Shown here piece by piece: positions 44,705 to 53,898 of a stretch of DNA of 64,000 nt; the stretch's first letter is position 1, and each line of letters opens with the position of its first letter. The notes beneath the pieces are model-generated. The model was not told where the DNA came from. It saw only the letters and a program-made list of their open reading frames with translations, and made no database searches. The DNA comes from Cohaesibacter haloalkalitolerans (GTDB lineage: Bacteria; Pseudomonadota; Alphaproteobacteria; Rhizobiales; Cohaesibacteraceae). The position numbers and the translations under genes were made by a program. The stretch lies in NCBI RefSeq assembly GCF_003574655.1, contig NZ_QNUM01000006.1:124001-188000 (forward strand), in the 5' to 3' direction.

Positions 44705-45457
44705 TCATCGAGTAAGGGCTAACGAGAGGGCATCGATGAAAATGCCCAGCATTTCGCTGACGATGAACATGGTCAGCAACAGTCCCCCCATGATCACGAA
44801 CGGCACGGAGACAAAATACACCGGGATCTGGGGGGTGAACTTGTTCAAAAGGCCGAGCGAGAGGTTGGCAAGGACGGAATAGATGACGAACGGGCTTGCC
44901 ACGCGCAGGGCGACAACAAAGGCCTCCGAAAGGGTATCGACAAATTGGATCAGCGATCCTTGCGCATCGAACGTCAGGCCCGGAGGGATAATGCTGAAGG
45001 ACGACACCAGTCCGGACAGCATCTGCCAGTGGACCCCGGAGATGAACATCATGACGATAGCCGCCATCATGATCATGTTGACCATCGGTGGCAGGGGCTC
45101 GTCTGCCTCCAGCGGTGCGCCACCCATGGCCGCAAGGCTCATGAAGTTGGCGGCATAGCTGCCGAAGGTTTCAAGCGCGGCCATGAAAATCCGTCCGATA
45201 AAGCCGATCGTGATGCCAGTCAGCACCTCCGTGACGATCATCAACAGGATGCGGTCGAGCCTTGTGTCAGGCAAGCTCGGCAGTACGCTCGCCAGCAACA
45301 GCGGCGAGAGCGCCAGCGAGATGGCGAGCGATACATAAAGCCGGATCCGCATGGGGATACGGGCACTGCCGAACCCGGGCATCACCATCAGGCAACTGCC
45401 GATGCGGCAATGGATCAGGAAGACGGCAAGCAGTGTTGTCGGTTGCAACCAGGCCAT
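44705..45457 (-). CDS. fliR: Flagellar export gate protein FliR
   Basis: 250 residues with about six membrane helices. Family features include FLIHCRIGSCLMVMPGFGSARIPMRIRLYVSLAISLALSPLL, GFIGRIFMAALETFGSYAANFMSLA and LSLGLLNKFTPQIPVYFVSVPFVI. It completes the FliPQR gate. It starts 6 bases after the flhA stop. Confidence 0.94.
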   Translation of the reverse strand: MAWLQPTTLLAVFLIHCRIGSCLMVMPGFGSARIPMRIRLYVSLAISLALSPLLLASVLPSLPDTRLDRILLMIVTEVLTGITIGFIGRIFMAALETFGSYAANFMSLAAMGGAPLEADEPLPPMVNMIMMAAIVMMFISGVHWQMLSGLVSSFSIIPPGLTFDAQGSLIQFVDTLSEAFVVALRVASPFVIYSVLANLSLGLLNKFTPQIPVYFVSVPFVIMGGLLLTMFIVSEMLGIFIDALSLALTR

Positions 45458-45463
45458 GGCGGA

Positions 45464-47557
45464 TCAGGACACGCTGCCGATGGTGATGAGGTCGACGCCG
45501 CGGGTCACTTCCAGATGGGAGAGCACGGGTAGGGTCGGGAACAGCCGCTCAACGATCATGCGGACATAACTGCGGGCTTCCGGCGTTGTCAGCAGGGCAT
45601 AGCTTTGCTGGTTGGCCGACTGGTCGTGCACAACCTTGGTCAGTTGCTGGCCGAACTGCTCGACCAGTTGCGGAGCCAGATCGATCTCGATGATGTCACC
45701 CTTGGCATCGCGCTTGAGGGCTTCGTGGAAGGCCAGATCCCAGCGGTTGCCAAGGCGAATGACGGCGAGCTTGCCACCCTTGGCCAGATCGCCACAAATC
45801 TGCTGACCCATCCGGACGCGAACATGTTCCACCACTTCCTCGGACCGGCGCACATGCGGCGCGATTTCCGCGATGGCCTCCAGAATGAGATGCAGGTTGC
45901 GGATGGAAACCCGCTCGGCCAGTAGCAGCTTCAACACGGCTTGCAGGCCGGAGAAGGATATGTGGGCCGGACAGATGTCATCAATGAGCTTCTTGTATTC
46001 AGGATCGAGGCGGTTGATCAGGTGACGCATGTCCTTGTAGGACAACAGCTGCGGCAGGTTGTTGCGGATCACTTCGCTGAGGTGCGTCAGAACGATGGTG
46101 GTGCTGTCAACGGAGCTGAGGCCGATGCGATCCACCTCGCTCTGATAGGTGCTCGGAACCCAGATGCCGGGCATGCCGAAGGCGGGTTCGCGGGTCGGCT
46201 CACCAGGCAGTCCACCGGTCTTTTCGGGGCCAGCCAGCACCAGTAGCTCGCCAACGCGCAGCTCGTGGCTGGCAATGACCGTGCCGTGGATCTTGATCTG
46301 ATAGCTCTTGGGCGGCAGCGCCAGACTGTCTGTGAGATGGATGTCGGGTACGACGAAGCCATAGTCCTCGGCAAATTTGCGGCGCATCTTGGCCACCCGG
46401 TTTGCCAGATCGTCCCGCGAGGTGAGGATCTGCGCAGTCAGCTGCTTGCCGATGCAAAGCTCGATTTCGGGCGTCTTGAGGTTCGGTTTGGCATTCAGGC
46501 GCTCCTGATCCTCTTTCTTGCGGGCTGCCACCATTGCGGTGCGGGCCTTGTTGGCTTCCTCTTCGGCAAGGCGCTTCGGAATGGAATAACCGGTAAAGGC
46601 CATGATGCCGGCAAGAATGGCAAACGGCAGCACCGGCAGGCCGGGCATGATGGCCAGAATGACCAAAAGGCTGGCGGCAACGAACAGGGCGCGGGGATAT
46701 TTGCCCAACTGCCCCATGACCGCCTTGTCCGCCGAGCCGCGGGTGCCGCCCTTGGAGACCAGCAGACCGGCGGCAAGGGAAACGATCAGCGCCGGGATCT
46801 GGGAAACCAGACCATCGCCCACCGACAGTTTGGTGAAGACGTCGGAGGCTTCGCCAAGGGTCATGCCGTGACGGGTTGCACCGATGACGATGCCGCCGAA
46901 AATGTTGACCGCAGTGATGATGAGACCGGCGATCGCATCGCCACGGACGAATTTCGAGGCACCGTCCATCGCACCGAAGAAGGAGCTTTCTTCTTCCAGC
47001 TCGGAGCGGCGGGCCTGCGCTGCCTTGTCGTCGATCAGGCCGGCATTGAGGTCGGCGTCGATGGCCATCTGCTTGCCGGGAATGGCATCGAGGGTGAAGC
47101 GGGCGCCCACCTCGGCGATACGGGTGGCGCCTTTGGTGATCACCAGGAAATTGACGATGACGAGGATCGTGAAAACGATGAGACCGATCACGAAGTCGCC
47201 ACTCATGACGAACTGGGAAAAGCCGTTGATGATGTTGCCCGCCGCATCAAGCCCCTTGTGACCCTGCGACAGGATCATGCGCGTTGTTGCAATATTGAGC
47301 GACAGGCGCAGCATGGTGGCGATCAGCAGGATCGTCGGGAAGGACGAGAATTCCAGCGGTTTCTGGATCCACAGGGCAACCATCAGGATCAGGATCGACA
47401 GGGCGATCGACAGGGAAAGCCCCACGTCGATGAGAAAGGGCGGGATGGGCAGGAAGAGGATCGTCAGGATGATGACGATACCGAACGCAAAGCCGACGTC
47501 TCTGCCTTTTTTCTCCGGGTTCAACCCGACTGCTGCGACGACCTGGATGTCTGACAT
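45464..47557 (-). CDS. flhA: Flagellar export nonamer protein FlhA
   Basis: 697 residues. The N-terminal half has eight membrane helices and the FHIPEP signature region [34 protein letters not shown]; the C-terminal half forms the cytoplasmic ring ([22 protein letters not shown]). It drives export of flagellar proteins with FlhB and FliPQR. A GGAGAG ribosome binding site precedes the ATG, and a weak copy of the flagellar element lies 48 bases upstream. Confidence 0.96.
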   Translation of the reverse strand: MSDIQVVAAVGLNPEKKGRDVGFAFGIVIILTILFLPIPPFLIDVGLSLSIALSILILMVALWIQKPLEFSSFPTILLIATMLRLSLNIATTRMILSQGHKGLDAAGNIINGFSQFVMSGDFVIGLIVFTILVIVNFLVITKGATRIAEVGARFTLDAIPGKQMAIDADLNAGLIDDKAAQARRSELEEESSFFGAMDGASKFVRGDAIAGLIITAVNIFGGIVIGATRHGMTLGEASDVFTKLSVGDGLVSQIPALIVSLAAGLLVSKGGTRGSADKAVMGQLGKYPRALFVAASLLVILAIMPGLPVLPFAILAGIMAFTGYSIPKRLAEEEANKARTAMVAARKKEDQERLNAKPNLKTPEIELCIGKQLTAQILTSRDDLANRVAKMRRKFAEDYGFVVPDIHLTDSLALPPKSYQIKIHGTVIASHELRVGELLVLAGPEKTGGLPGEPTREPAFGMPGIWVPSTYQSEVDRIGLSSVDSTTIVLTHLSEVIRNNLPQLLSYKDMRHLINRLDPEYKKLIDDICPAHISFSGLQAVLKLLLAERVSIRNLHLILEAIAEIAPHVRRSEEVVEHVRVRMGQQICGDLAKGGKLAVIRLGNRWDLAFHEALKRDAKGDIIEIDLAPQLVEQFGQQLTKVVHDQSANQQSYALLTTPEARSYVRMIVERLFPTLPVLSHLEVTRGVDLITIGSVS

Positions 47558-47605
47558 GTCGCTCTCCGTAGTTCGTTATGTGCCTTCACAAAATGCCAAG
47601 GCAAG

Positions 47606-47619
47606 CTTGCGCCGGGCTT
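47606..47619 (-). promoter_or_regulatory. Weak flagellar upstream element (flhA)
   Basis: Minus strand AAGCCCGGCGCAAG, 48 bases before the flhA start. The right half GCGCAAG is intact, the left half is degenerate. Confidence 0.35.
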
Positions 47620-47695
47620 GTTGTGAAAAGGGGAAAGGAGCAATGGGTGGAGAGCTCCTGTCCTGATCAGGTGACTGCCGGTCGTGCCCGGTCGG

Positions 47696-48151
47696 TCAGA
47701 TCTTGTTGATGGCGGATTCGGGGAAGAAGCTGAATTCCTCGACCAGAATGTCATGGACCAGCTGCGCCTGCATGCGTGCGTTGACATTGTCCTTGATCAG
47801 AGTGGTCAGGGCATCGATGTCATAATGCTTGAGGTCTTCGAAATCGATCGTCTTGTCCGTGAAGATGGCGCGGAAGGCCTCATCCACGACGAACGGATTG
47901 GGCGGAATGGCCAGTTCCTTCAGGGTGGTGGAATCGATCGTGTAGACAAACTGCGCCACCACGTAGCCGCGCACCTTGCCATCCGTGATCATCGGCACGC
48001 TGATGGCGCGGGTCTTCTCGAAGTCCATGCCTTCCTGCATCGGCGAGGCGGACAGTTCGGTAAAGCTCTTGTTGTTCATCCAGTGTCCGGACAGGTAGGC
48101 CGACAGGGTCGAGACGGCACCGATCCACAGAGCGAGCAGGGCATAGCGCAT
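47696..48151 (-). CDS. Conserved-type flagellar-locus protein of unknown function
   Basis: 151 residues with one N-terminal hydrophobic segment (MRYALLALWIGAVSTLSAYLSG) and a mixed domain containing ISVPMITDGKVRGYVVAQFVYTID and a terminal helix. The layout, a membrane anchor with a small periplasmic domain, somewhat recalls FliL in miniature (TDGKVRGYVVAQ strand, LVHDILVEEF end). It is last in the DUF1217-flgF-fliI unit, 6 bases after the flgN-like gene. I do not recognise it firmly. Confidence 0.6.
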   Translation of the reverse strand: MRYALLALWIGAVSTLSAYLSGHWMNNKSFTELSASPMQEGMDFEKTRAISVPMITDGKVRGYVVAQFVYTIDSTTLKELAIPPNPFVVDEAFRAIFTDKTIDFEDLKHYDIDALTTLIKDNVNARMQAQLVHDILVEEFSFFPESAINKI

Positions 48152-48157
48152 GGCGTC

Positions 48158-48610
48158 TTATCTTTCCTGCATCTGGGCAGCGTAGGTGCCATCGGACTCG
48201 GCTGCCAACATGGCCTTGGACAACAGCTCGGTGATCTCGCGAACCGCATCGAGATGGCGGCCGAGGATCTCCCTGTTCTCTGCCAGCAGGCGCTTGAGAA
48301 CGGTCAGTTCGTTGGTCACCGAAGTGGACAGCGTCTTGATATCGACTGCGTCGGTCAACCGGCTCAGATCAAGCAGCACACGGGACTTCTCGTCGCTGTA
48401 GGAGCGCAGGTTGACGTGGCGTTCCTCGCGCAGGGCATGGGTTTCCTTTGCCACCACGCGAATGGCGCGTTGCACGGTTTCCAGAATGGTGTCCTCGATG
48501 GGGGCTAACCGACCGGTCCCCCCATTGTCGCCACCCGGCGCCAGCGAAAGATCAACCGTTTGTGCATCGCGCTTTTGAAGAGATGTTTGCATGTCAGTCT
48601 CTGTTTTCAT
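48158..48610 (-). CDS. FlgN-like export chaperone candidate
   Basis: 150 residues, helical. The last half, LLDLSRLTDAVDIKTLSTSVTNELTVLKRLLAENREILGRHLDAVREITELLSKAMLAAESDGTYA, has the helical pattern of FlgN-type chaperones with the closing DGTYA. FlgN would carry FlgK and FlgL to the export gate. It starts 16 bases after the flgJ-like stop. The alternative is an unnamed flagellar protein. Confidence 0.5.
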   Translation of the reverse strand: MKTETDMQTSLQKRDAQTVDLSLAPGGDNGGTGRLAPIEDTILETVQRAIRVVAKETHALREERHVNLRSYSDEKSRVLLDLSRLTDAVDIKTLSTSVTNELTVLKRLLAENREILGRHLDAVREITELLSKAMLAAESDGTYAAQMQER

Positions 48611-48626
48611 TCAGTTGCAGGAAAGC

Positions 48627-49088
48627 TCAGGCCTGATCGGGCAGGCCGAGATAGGAGGCAAGATCGAGCATGTCGCTCTTGGCCATCTGGTTGCCGAGCT
48701 GTTCGGACAGCATCGAACGCCACATGTCGCCGGAAAGCCCTTCGCCATAGATGCCCTCGGTATCTCTGGGCAGCATGGTTTCCAGCATTTCGTGCAGCAT
48801 CAGGGCGACGAATTTCTCGCTCACCGGATTCGTGGTTCTGGCGATGCCTTTGGCATAACGGGATATGCTGGCATCGGACAGAACCGCCGGTTCGGCAAGG
48901 CTGGCATACTGTTTTTCAAAGCTCGCAGCATCGGTTGCGCTGTTGCCGCCATCCCCTGTCGCTGCACTGGCATAATGCAGGCGTTGCAAGGGGGCTGTGC
49001 CAAGTTTTTGGGCTGCCATCTGACGTTCGACCGGATCGGCCGCATTGACAACGTCCATCACCAGATCGGAAGGGATTGAAATAGCCAT
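48627..49088 (-). CDS. FlgJ N-terminal-type rod-binding protein
   Basis: 153 residues. The C-terminal half, PVSEKFVALMLHEMLETMLPRDTEGIYGEGLSGDMWRSMLSEQLGNQMAKS, is the rod-binding domain seen in FlgJ (F-x-A-L-M-L-x2-ML pattern and G-x-G-x2-GDMWRSM). The muramidase domain of enteric FlgJ is absent; a separate transglycosylase gene lies at 35471-36058. Probable rod cap or scaffold in the periplasm. 98 bases separate it from fliI. Confidence 0.8.
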   Translation of the reverse strand: MAISIPSDLVMDVVNAADPVERQMAAQKLGTAPLQRLHYASAATGDGGNSATDAASFEKQYASLAEPAVLSDASISRYAKGIARTTNPVSEKFVALMLHEMLETMLPRDTEGIYGEGLSGDMWRSMLSEQLGNQMAKSDMLDLASYLGLPDQA

Positions 49089-49186
49089 TTCGGTATCCTC
49101 GGATCAGTCTCGATCTAAAAAGACATCTGAAACAGTAGTTCTCATGGCTTGCTCGAAGCTTGCCATCTGTTCGGCGGAGGGCTGTT

Positions 49187-50617
49187 TCAACCTTTCCTCG
49201 TGTCCTGCGCCATCAGAGCCTCTGACAAGGCGCGGAATGGATCGGTCTTGACATCAATCTTCTCGCCCGGCTGCTGGCACAATGCATCATAGATGCGCGG
49301 CACCAGCTCCATGGCATGATCAAGCTCGGCGTCGCTTCCCTTGGCGTAGCCTCCCAGCAGCCGAAGATCGCGGGTCTCCTCATAGCGGGCGATCATGCCC
49401 TTGAGTTTCATGATCAGCTTGGTCTCGTTGGGAGCCCAGGCCTTGTTGGCCATACGCGAAACCGAGGACAGCAGGTTGATTGCCGGATAGCGGCCCTGAT
49501 CGGCAATCGAGCGGTCCAGAACAATGTGGCCGTCCAGAATGCCGCGAATGGAATCCGAGACCGGATCATTGTGATCGTCCCCATCGACCAGCACGGCGAA
49601 AACGCCGGTGATGGCACCACAGGGCTTGTCGGACTCTTCGATGGCAGGGCCAGGGCCAGCCCGTTCCAGCAGATGCGGGAGATCGGAAAAGACACTCGGG
49701 GCAAAGCCGCGCGCTACGGCCGGTTCACCAGAGGCCATGGCCACATCCCGGGACGCCAGAGCAAAGCGGGTTGCCGAATCCATGATCATCAGCACCGAGC
49801 GGCCTTGGTCGCGAAAATATTCGGCCAGTGCCATTGCCGTCTTGGGCGCCTGTCGCCGCATCATGGCGCTTTCGTCGCCGGTTGCGACCACGACAATCGA
49901 ACGCTCCAGCGCATCGCCGAGGGTGTCGGAAATGAATTCGCGCACCTCTCGGCCACGTTCGCCGACAAGCGCAACAATGACGATGTCAAAGGCCAGCGCC
50001 TTGGCCAGCATCGCCAACAGAGTGGACTTGCCGACGCCGGAGCCGGCGAAGACGCCGATCCTCTGGCCGACACAGAGCGGCGTGAACAGGTCGATGGCCC
50101 GCACGCCTGTGCGCACCGGAGTGTTGACAAGACCGCGCTCCATCGCCGACGGCGGGTCATTTTCCAGATGCACGCTCCTGTTGCCCGGCACCAGCATGCC
50201 CTTGCCGTCAATCGGGCGGCCAAGCGCGTCGATCACCCGACCCTTCCAGCTGTTGTCGGGGCAGAACTGGATCGGACCCATGCGGAAAACGCGGGTGCCA
50301 ATGCCGACATCGAGGTGGCGGCTGTAGGGCTTGGCAAACACCTTGCCCTGATCAATGCGGATGATCTCGGCCCGTGCCGGCCCTCTGCCTGCCGGGCGCA
50401 TGACGTCGAGTTCGACGCAGTCGCCGATATGCACGTGCTTGTCGAGTCCGCTGATGCCGAAATAGGCCGGGGTGATCTGGGTGACGGCACCACAGATCCT
50501 GACAGTCTGGTGCTCTTCCTGCAGCAGGCGCACAACGCCCTGCAGGCGATCCAGTTTATTCGCGGTTTCGCGACGGCGGCTTGTTGGTCTGCCCTCGGGC
50601 GAAGTCGTTGTTGACAC
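49187..50617 (-). CDS. fliI: Flagellar export ATPase FliI
   Basis: 476 residues, close to the F1-beta-like family length. Walker A is GVFAGSGVGKST and the ATPase signature SVLMIMDSATRFALASRDVA follows the GERGREVREFI segment. It powers unfolding and delivery of export substrates. It starts 4 bases after the stop of the preceding hypothetical gene. Confidence 0.95.
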   Translation of the reverse strand: MSTTTSPEGRPTSRRRETANKLDRLQGVVRLLQEEHQTVRICGAVTQITPAYFGISGLDKHVHIGDCVELDVMRPAGRGPARAEIIRIDQGKVFAKPYSRHLDVGIGTRVFRMGPIQFCPDNSWKGRVIDALGRPIDGKGMLVPGNRSVHLENDPPSAMERGLVNTPVRTGVRAIDLFTPLCVGQRIGVFAGSGVGKSTLLAMLAKALAFDIVIVALVGERGREVREFISDTLGDALERSIVVVATGDESAMMRRQAPKTAMALAEYFRDQGRSVLMIMDSATRFALASRDVAMASGEPAVARGFAPSVFSDLPHLLERAGPGPAIEESDKPCGAITGVFAVLVDGDDHNDPVSDSIRGILDGHIVLDRSIADQGRYPAINLLSSVSRMANKAWAPNETKLIMKLKGMIARYEETRDLRLLGGYAKGSDAELDHAMELVPRIYDALCQQPGEKIDVKTDPFRALSEALMAQDTRKG

Positions 50618-50621
50618 CTTG

Positions 50622-51194
50622 TCAGTCCTCTTTGGACGTCATCGCGATATAACGCGCTTGCATCTGGGCCAGAGCGTCCAGCGGAATCTTGTTGGCCGGA
50701 TGCTGCGCCAGTCCTGTAATCTGCGGCAGAACCGTCTTGTCGCTGCTTTCAATCGCGGCCATCTGGTCGCTGTCCTTGCCGGTCAGATCGACCACGCCGG
50801 TTGCCATTTCATCAAGGGCGCGGATATAGGCCGACAGATCGAGCGGCGCATCGCTGCGGCCTGACACAGGCGGAAGAGCTGCCCTATCGGTTTTGGCAAG
50901 GGATGCTTGCGACATCGCCTGATTGCCATGGCCGGACACAGCGTCTGTTGCCGAGCTGTCGAAGGACGAAAACAGTGAGGAGATGACCGAGAAGAAATCC
51001 CCGATCACTGGAATGGTTTCGAGCGAAAACGAACCGTTGAGGAGCCCGACCGTCTCCGACTGGCGCATGCCGAAGCCTTGCGCCGGACGGGGAAAGGCAA
51101 CCTCGGAGGCACCGTTCTGATGCAGCGACCGGGTCGACAGATCCCGTGGCTGGATGGCATCCAGAGCCGCGCTTGATAGATCCGGAACCGTCAT
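50622..51194 (-). CDS. Flagellar-unit protein of unknown function
   Basis: 190 residues without a domain I can name. The N-terminus is polar, residues 55-75 (SLETIPVIGDFFSVISSLFSSFDS) are moderately hydrophobic, and the C-terminus ends in an amphipathic segment (LDALAQMQARYIAMTSKED). It overlaps flgF by 4 bases and precedes fliI by 4, so it is translated as part of the unit. Possible rod, export or chaperone role by context only. Confidence 0.6.
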   Translation of the reverse strand: MTVPDLSSAALDAIQPRDLSTRSLHQNGASEVAFPRPAQGFGMRQSETVGLLNGSFSLETIPVIGDFFSVISSLFSSFDSSATDAVSGHGNQAMSQASLAKTDRAALPPVSGRSDAPLDLSAYIRALDEMATGVVDLTGKDSDQMAAIESSDKTVLPQITGLAQHPANKIPLDALAQMQARYIAMTSKED

Positions 51195-51916
51195 GAGGTT
51201 TCTCCAAGGTCTCGAATGGCGCCGCGCTGGGCGTCCTCGGAGGTTTCCATCACTTTCTGGGCACTTTCAAAGGCGCGACTGATCATGATGAGACGGGTCA
51301 TTTCTGTCATCGGGTTGACGTTGGAGCCTTCCACGAAGCCTTGCAGAACACGTGCCTTGGATGGATCCTGTAATGGAAACGCCACCCCTTCCGGGACGAC
51401 GGCCGAGCCGCCATAGCGTTTGAGCTTGTCGTCCGGGCTGATTTCGAACAGGCCGATGCGGTCGACCGTGTGGCCATTCTGGGCGATCTCGCCATCAGCC
51501 TGAATGACCAGAGAGCCCCCTTGCGGATCAACCTGAATTGTCGAGCCGCTGGCCGACAGGATCGGTTCGCCATTGACTGTGGTCAGGCGGCCCGTGCTGT
51601 CCATCTGCATGCGGCCATCGCGGGTATAGGCTACCTCGCCACCACGCTGGAAGGAAAACCAGGCATCACCCTCGATCGCCAGATCAAGCGGATTGCCCGA
51701 TTGGCTGATCGCCCCCTTCTCGCGCGAGATATGGGTTTGTCCCATGGAGACAAAACTGACGGAATCGCTGCCCGCATTGGCAAGGATTTCGGAGAAGCTC
51801 ACCGCTTCGCCGCGATATCCCGCCGTGTTGATGTTGGCAACGTTGCGGGCGACCGACTGCATCCGGTTATCAAGGGCAATCTGCGAGGACAGGGAGACAT
51901 AGTTCGATGTCGGCAT
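51191..51916 (-). CDS. flgF: Rod protein FlgF
   Basis: 241 residues. N-terminal VSLSSQIALDNRMQSVARNVANINTAGYRGEAVSF and C-terminal QGFVEGSNVNPMTEMTRLIMISRAFESAQKVMET are FlgF/FlgG-type rod signatures; length and lack of the FlgG-specific middle identify FlgF. It overlaps the DUF1217 gene stop by one base. Confidence 0.92.
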   Translation of the reverse strand: MPTSNYVSLSSQIALDNRMQSVARNVANINTAGYRGEAVSFSEILANAGSDSVSFVSMGQTHISREKGAISQSGNPLDLAIEGDAWFSFQRGGEVAYTRDGRMQMDSTGRLTTVNGEPILSASGSTIQVDPQGGSLVIQADGEIAQNGHTVDRIGLFEISPDDKLKRYGGSAVVPEGVAFPLQDPSKARVLQGFVEGSNVNPMTEMTRLIMISRAFESAQKVMETSEDAQRGAIRDLGETS

Positions 51917-52698
51917 CAGATACCCCCGAGCTGCAGACCCTGCAGCGAAAGAAGCAGATCCTCATCCATTCCGATGACCGAGCTGCTGGAAATGAGAACA
52001 TTGGGAACACTGGCCATCGTGGTGCCATTCTCCAGATCATAAAGAACCGAGAAGCGCTGGACGAGTTCCTGGACATAGTCCGGATCGGACAACTGGTCGA
52101 TATCGATCTTGCTGGAAATGGCCTCCGACAGCCAGTCGATGTCGGCCCCGGCGGCTTCCGACGGGATGCCGCTGATGGTGCGGGCCACTTCCGCCAGAGC
52201 CTTGTCGCCGAGCAGTTCCATGGATGAGGTGATGGTGGAGGCCTTCTTCTGGAAATAGAGCGCCAGTTGAACGCCGGTATTCTCTTCCCCTTCGCGGATC
52301 TCCAGCGTCTGCTCCAGATATTTGTCGACGACGCCCTGCTGTGCCTTCTCGAACGAGGTGGTGGCCTCGCCGTGAGAGGCAAAATTGAAGACCGTGGCGA
52401 ATTCCTTGAAGCGGGTGTCCGTTAGCTTGTTGGCAAAGGAGTCGCTGTTGGATATGCCCTCTTCGAGCACCTTGCGCATGTAGGCCTTGGCATAGATCAT
52501 GTCTTCAAGGCCCATGGCTTTCATGGCGTAACTGTAGATTTCATAGTCATCGAGAAAATCGTCGATGGATTTGATATCCCGTATCTTCTCAAGATAATTG
52601 TCGGTCGCCCGGCTTACCTGGGCGTCCTGACTGAGCGTCTCGATGGTTTTGCTGTAGTCTCTATTCAGCATGCTGACGCGCAGATATGTATCGGTCAT
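51916..52698 (-). CDS. DUF1217 flagellar-locus protein
   Basis: 260 residues, helical. The repeats of the family are visible: YLEKIRDIKSIDDFLDDYEIYSYAMKAMGLEDMIYAKAYMRKVLEEG and a later RFKEFATVFNFASHGE, then KYLEQTLEIREGEENTGVQLALYFQKKA. DUF1217 genes are found next to flgF in rhizobia; the function is not established. It leads the minus-strand unit, divergent from motA, with its own flagellar element. Confidence 0.85.
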   Translation of the reverse strand: MTDTYLRVSMLNRDYSKTIETLSQDAQVSRATDNYLEKIRDIKSIDDFLDDYEIYSYAMKAMGLEDMIYAKAYMRKVLEEGISNSDSFANKLTDTRFKEFATVFNFASHGEATTSFEKAQQGVVDKYLEQTLEIREGEENTGVQLALYFQKKASTITSSMELLGDKALAEVARTISGIPSEAAGADIDWLSEAISSKIDIDQLSDPDYVQELVQRFSVLYDLENGTTMASVPNVLISSSSVIGMDEDLLLSLQGLQLGGI

Positions 52699-52741
52699 GG
52701 CTGCAACTCCGTTTCAGATACGCCGATCATGCCGCCCGCGC

Positions 52742-52755
52742 CTTGCCCGAGGCTG
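52742..52755 (-). promoter_or_regulatory. Flagellar upstream element (DUF1217-flgF unit)
   Basis: Minus strand CAGCCTCGGGCAAG, 43 bases before the DUF1217 start, sense orientation. Confidence 0.5.
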
Positions 52756-52920
52756 ACGTCCCGAGCTGGCAAGCGGTTTCTTTGCGTCACGGAATGCTTT
52801 GTCTTTAGAATTATAGAATCCTGTCAGGGCGTAGCGGGGCAGAACCCGGGCTTTTGCAAGGGATCCGGGGGCGGGAAATCCTGCCAGCAGCCTTCTTTTC
52901 CGCCGGGGCTTGCACAAGGT

Positions 52921-52934
52921 CAGGTTCGCGCAAG
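52921..52934 (+). promoter_or_regulatory. Flagellar upstream element (motA operon)
   Basis: CAGGTTCGCGCAAG, 52 bases before the motA start, the closest match to the consensus. Within one 288-base gap each divergent unit carries its own copy in sense orientation. Confidence 0.6.
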
Positions 52935-52986
52935 ACAGAAAATCTAGATTGGTTTCAACGAGAAGACTAAATCTGGAGAGCCGATC

Positions 52987-53895
52987 TTGAGTGTATTTTT
53001 AGGACTTGCCATAGCGCTGGCATCTTTGCTTGGTGGCTTTGCCGCAATGGGAGGGCATGTTGCTGTTCTGCTGCAGCCCTGGGAATTTGTAATCGTATTC
53101 GGGATCGCCTTCGGGACATTCGTCATTGCCAACCCGCTGAAGGTGGTTTTCGATACCGGACGCGCCATTCTGGAGGCAATCACCAATGCGACGCCGAGAC
53201 GAAAGGAATATCTCGACGTTCTGGGGCTGCTCTACACCATTATGCGGGAGTTCCGCTCCAAGGGTCGCAACGAAATCGAGCCGCATATCGAGAACCCGCA
53301 GGACTCGACGATCTTCCAGCAATACAAGTCGGTCTCGGACAATCCGGCCCTGCGTGACTTCATCTGCGACTATTTCCGCATCCTGATCGTTTCCAACGCC
53401 CGGCCGCACGAAATCGAAAGCCTGATGGACGAAGAGCTGATGACGCGGATGCGCGAGCAGATGAAGCCCTATCTGGCACTGTCCCTTCAGGCTGAAAGCC
53501 TGCCGGCCATCGGCATCGTTGCCGCCGTGCTTGGGGTGGTCAAGGCCATGGGCGCCATTGACCAGAGCCCGGCCATTCTCGGCGGGCTGATCGGGGCCGC
53601 ACTGGTGGGAACCTTTGCCGGTATCTTCTGCTCCTATGCCGTAGTCGGTCCGCTGGCCAACAAGGTCAAGTCGGTCCGCGAGAAGAAGGGCCGCCTCTAT
53701 GTCATCGTCAAGCAGACCCTTCTGGCCTTCATGAACGGTGCCGCCCCGCAGATTGCTCTCGAACACGGGCGCAAGACGATTTCCGAAATCGATCGTCCGA
53801 GCATCGACGAAGTGGAAAGCCAGACGATGAATGTTGGCTCGATCAGCGCTGGCGAAGGCACCATCCATGAGCTTCCGCAAAAGGGAGCGGCATAA
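52987..53895 (+). CDS. motA: Stator protein MotA
   Basis: 302 residues with four membrane helices. Features: GGFAAMGGHVAVLLQPWEFVIVFGIAFGTFVIANP, the cytoplasmic loop RKEYLDVLGLLYTIMREFRSKGRNEIEPHIE, and SLPAIGIVAAVLGVVKAMGAIDQSPAILGGLIGAALVGTF with the conserved prolines. The start is a rare TTG; a GGAGAG lies 7-12 bases upstream and alignment to rhizobial MotA begins exactly here. Proton channel partner of MotB, which is encoded elsewhere in the cluster. Confidence 0.95.
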   Translation: MSVFLGLAIALASLLGGFAAMGGHVAVLLQPWEFVIVFGIAFGTFVIANPLKVVFDTGRAILEAITNATPRRKEYLDVLGLLYTIMREFRSKGRNEIEPHIENPQDSTIFQQYKSVSDNPALRDFICDYFRILIVSNARPHEIESLMDEELMTRMREQMKPYLALSLQAESLPAIGIVAAVLGVVKAMGAIDQSPAILGGLIGAALVGTFAGIFCSYAVVGPLANKVKSVREKKGRLYVIVKQTLLAFMNGAAPQIALEHGRKTISEIDRPSIDEVESQTMNVGSISAGEGTIHELPQKGAA

Positions 53896-53898
53896 TCC

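Noticed and set aside
46265-47554. Plus-strand frame of 429 codons
   Set aside because: Antisense shadow of flhA, with Gly/Asp/Gln-rich translation and no recognisable domain.
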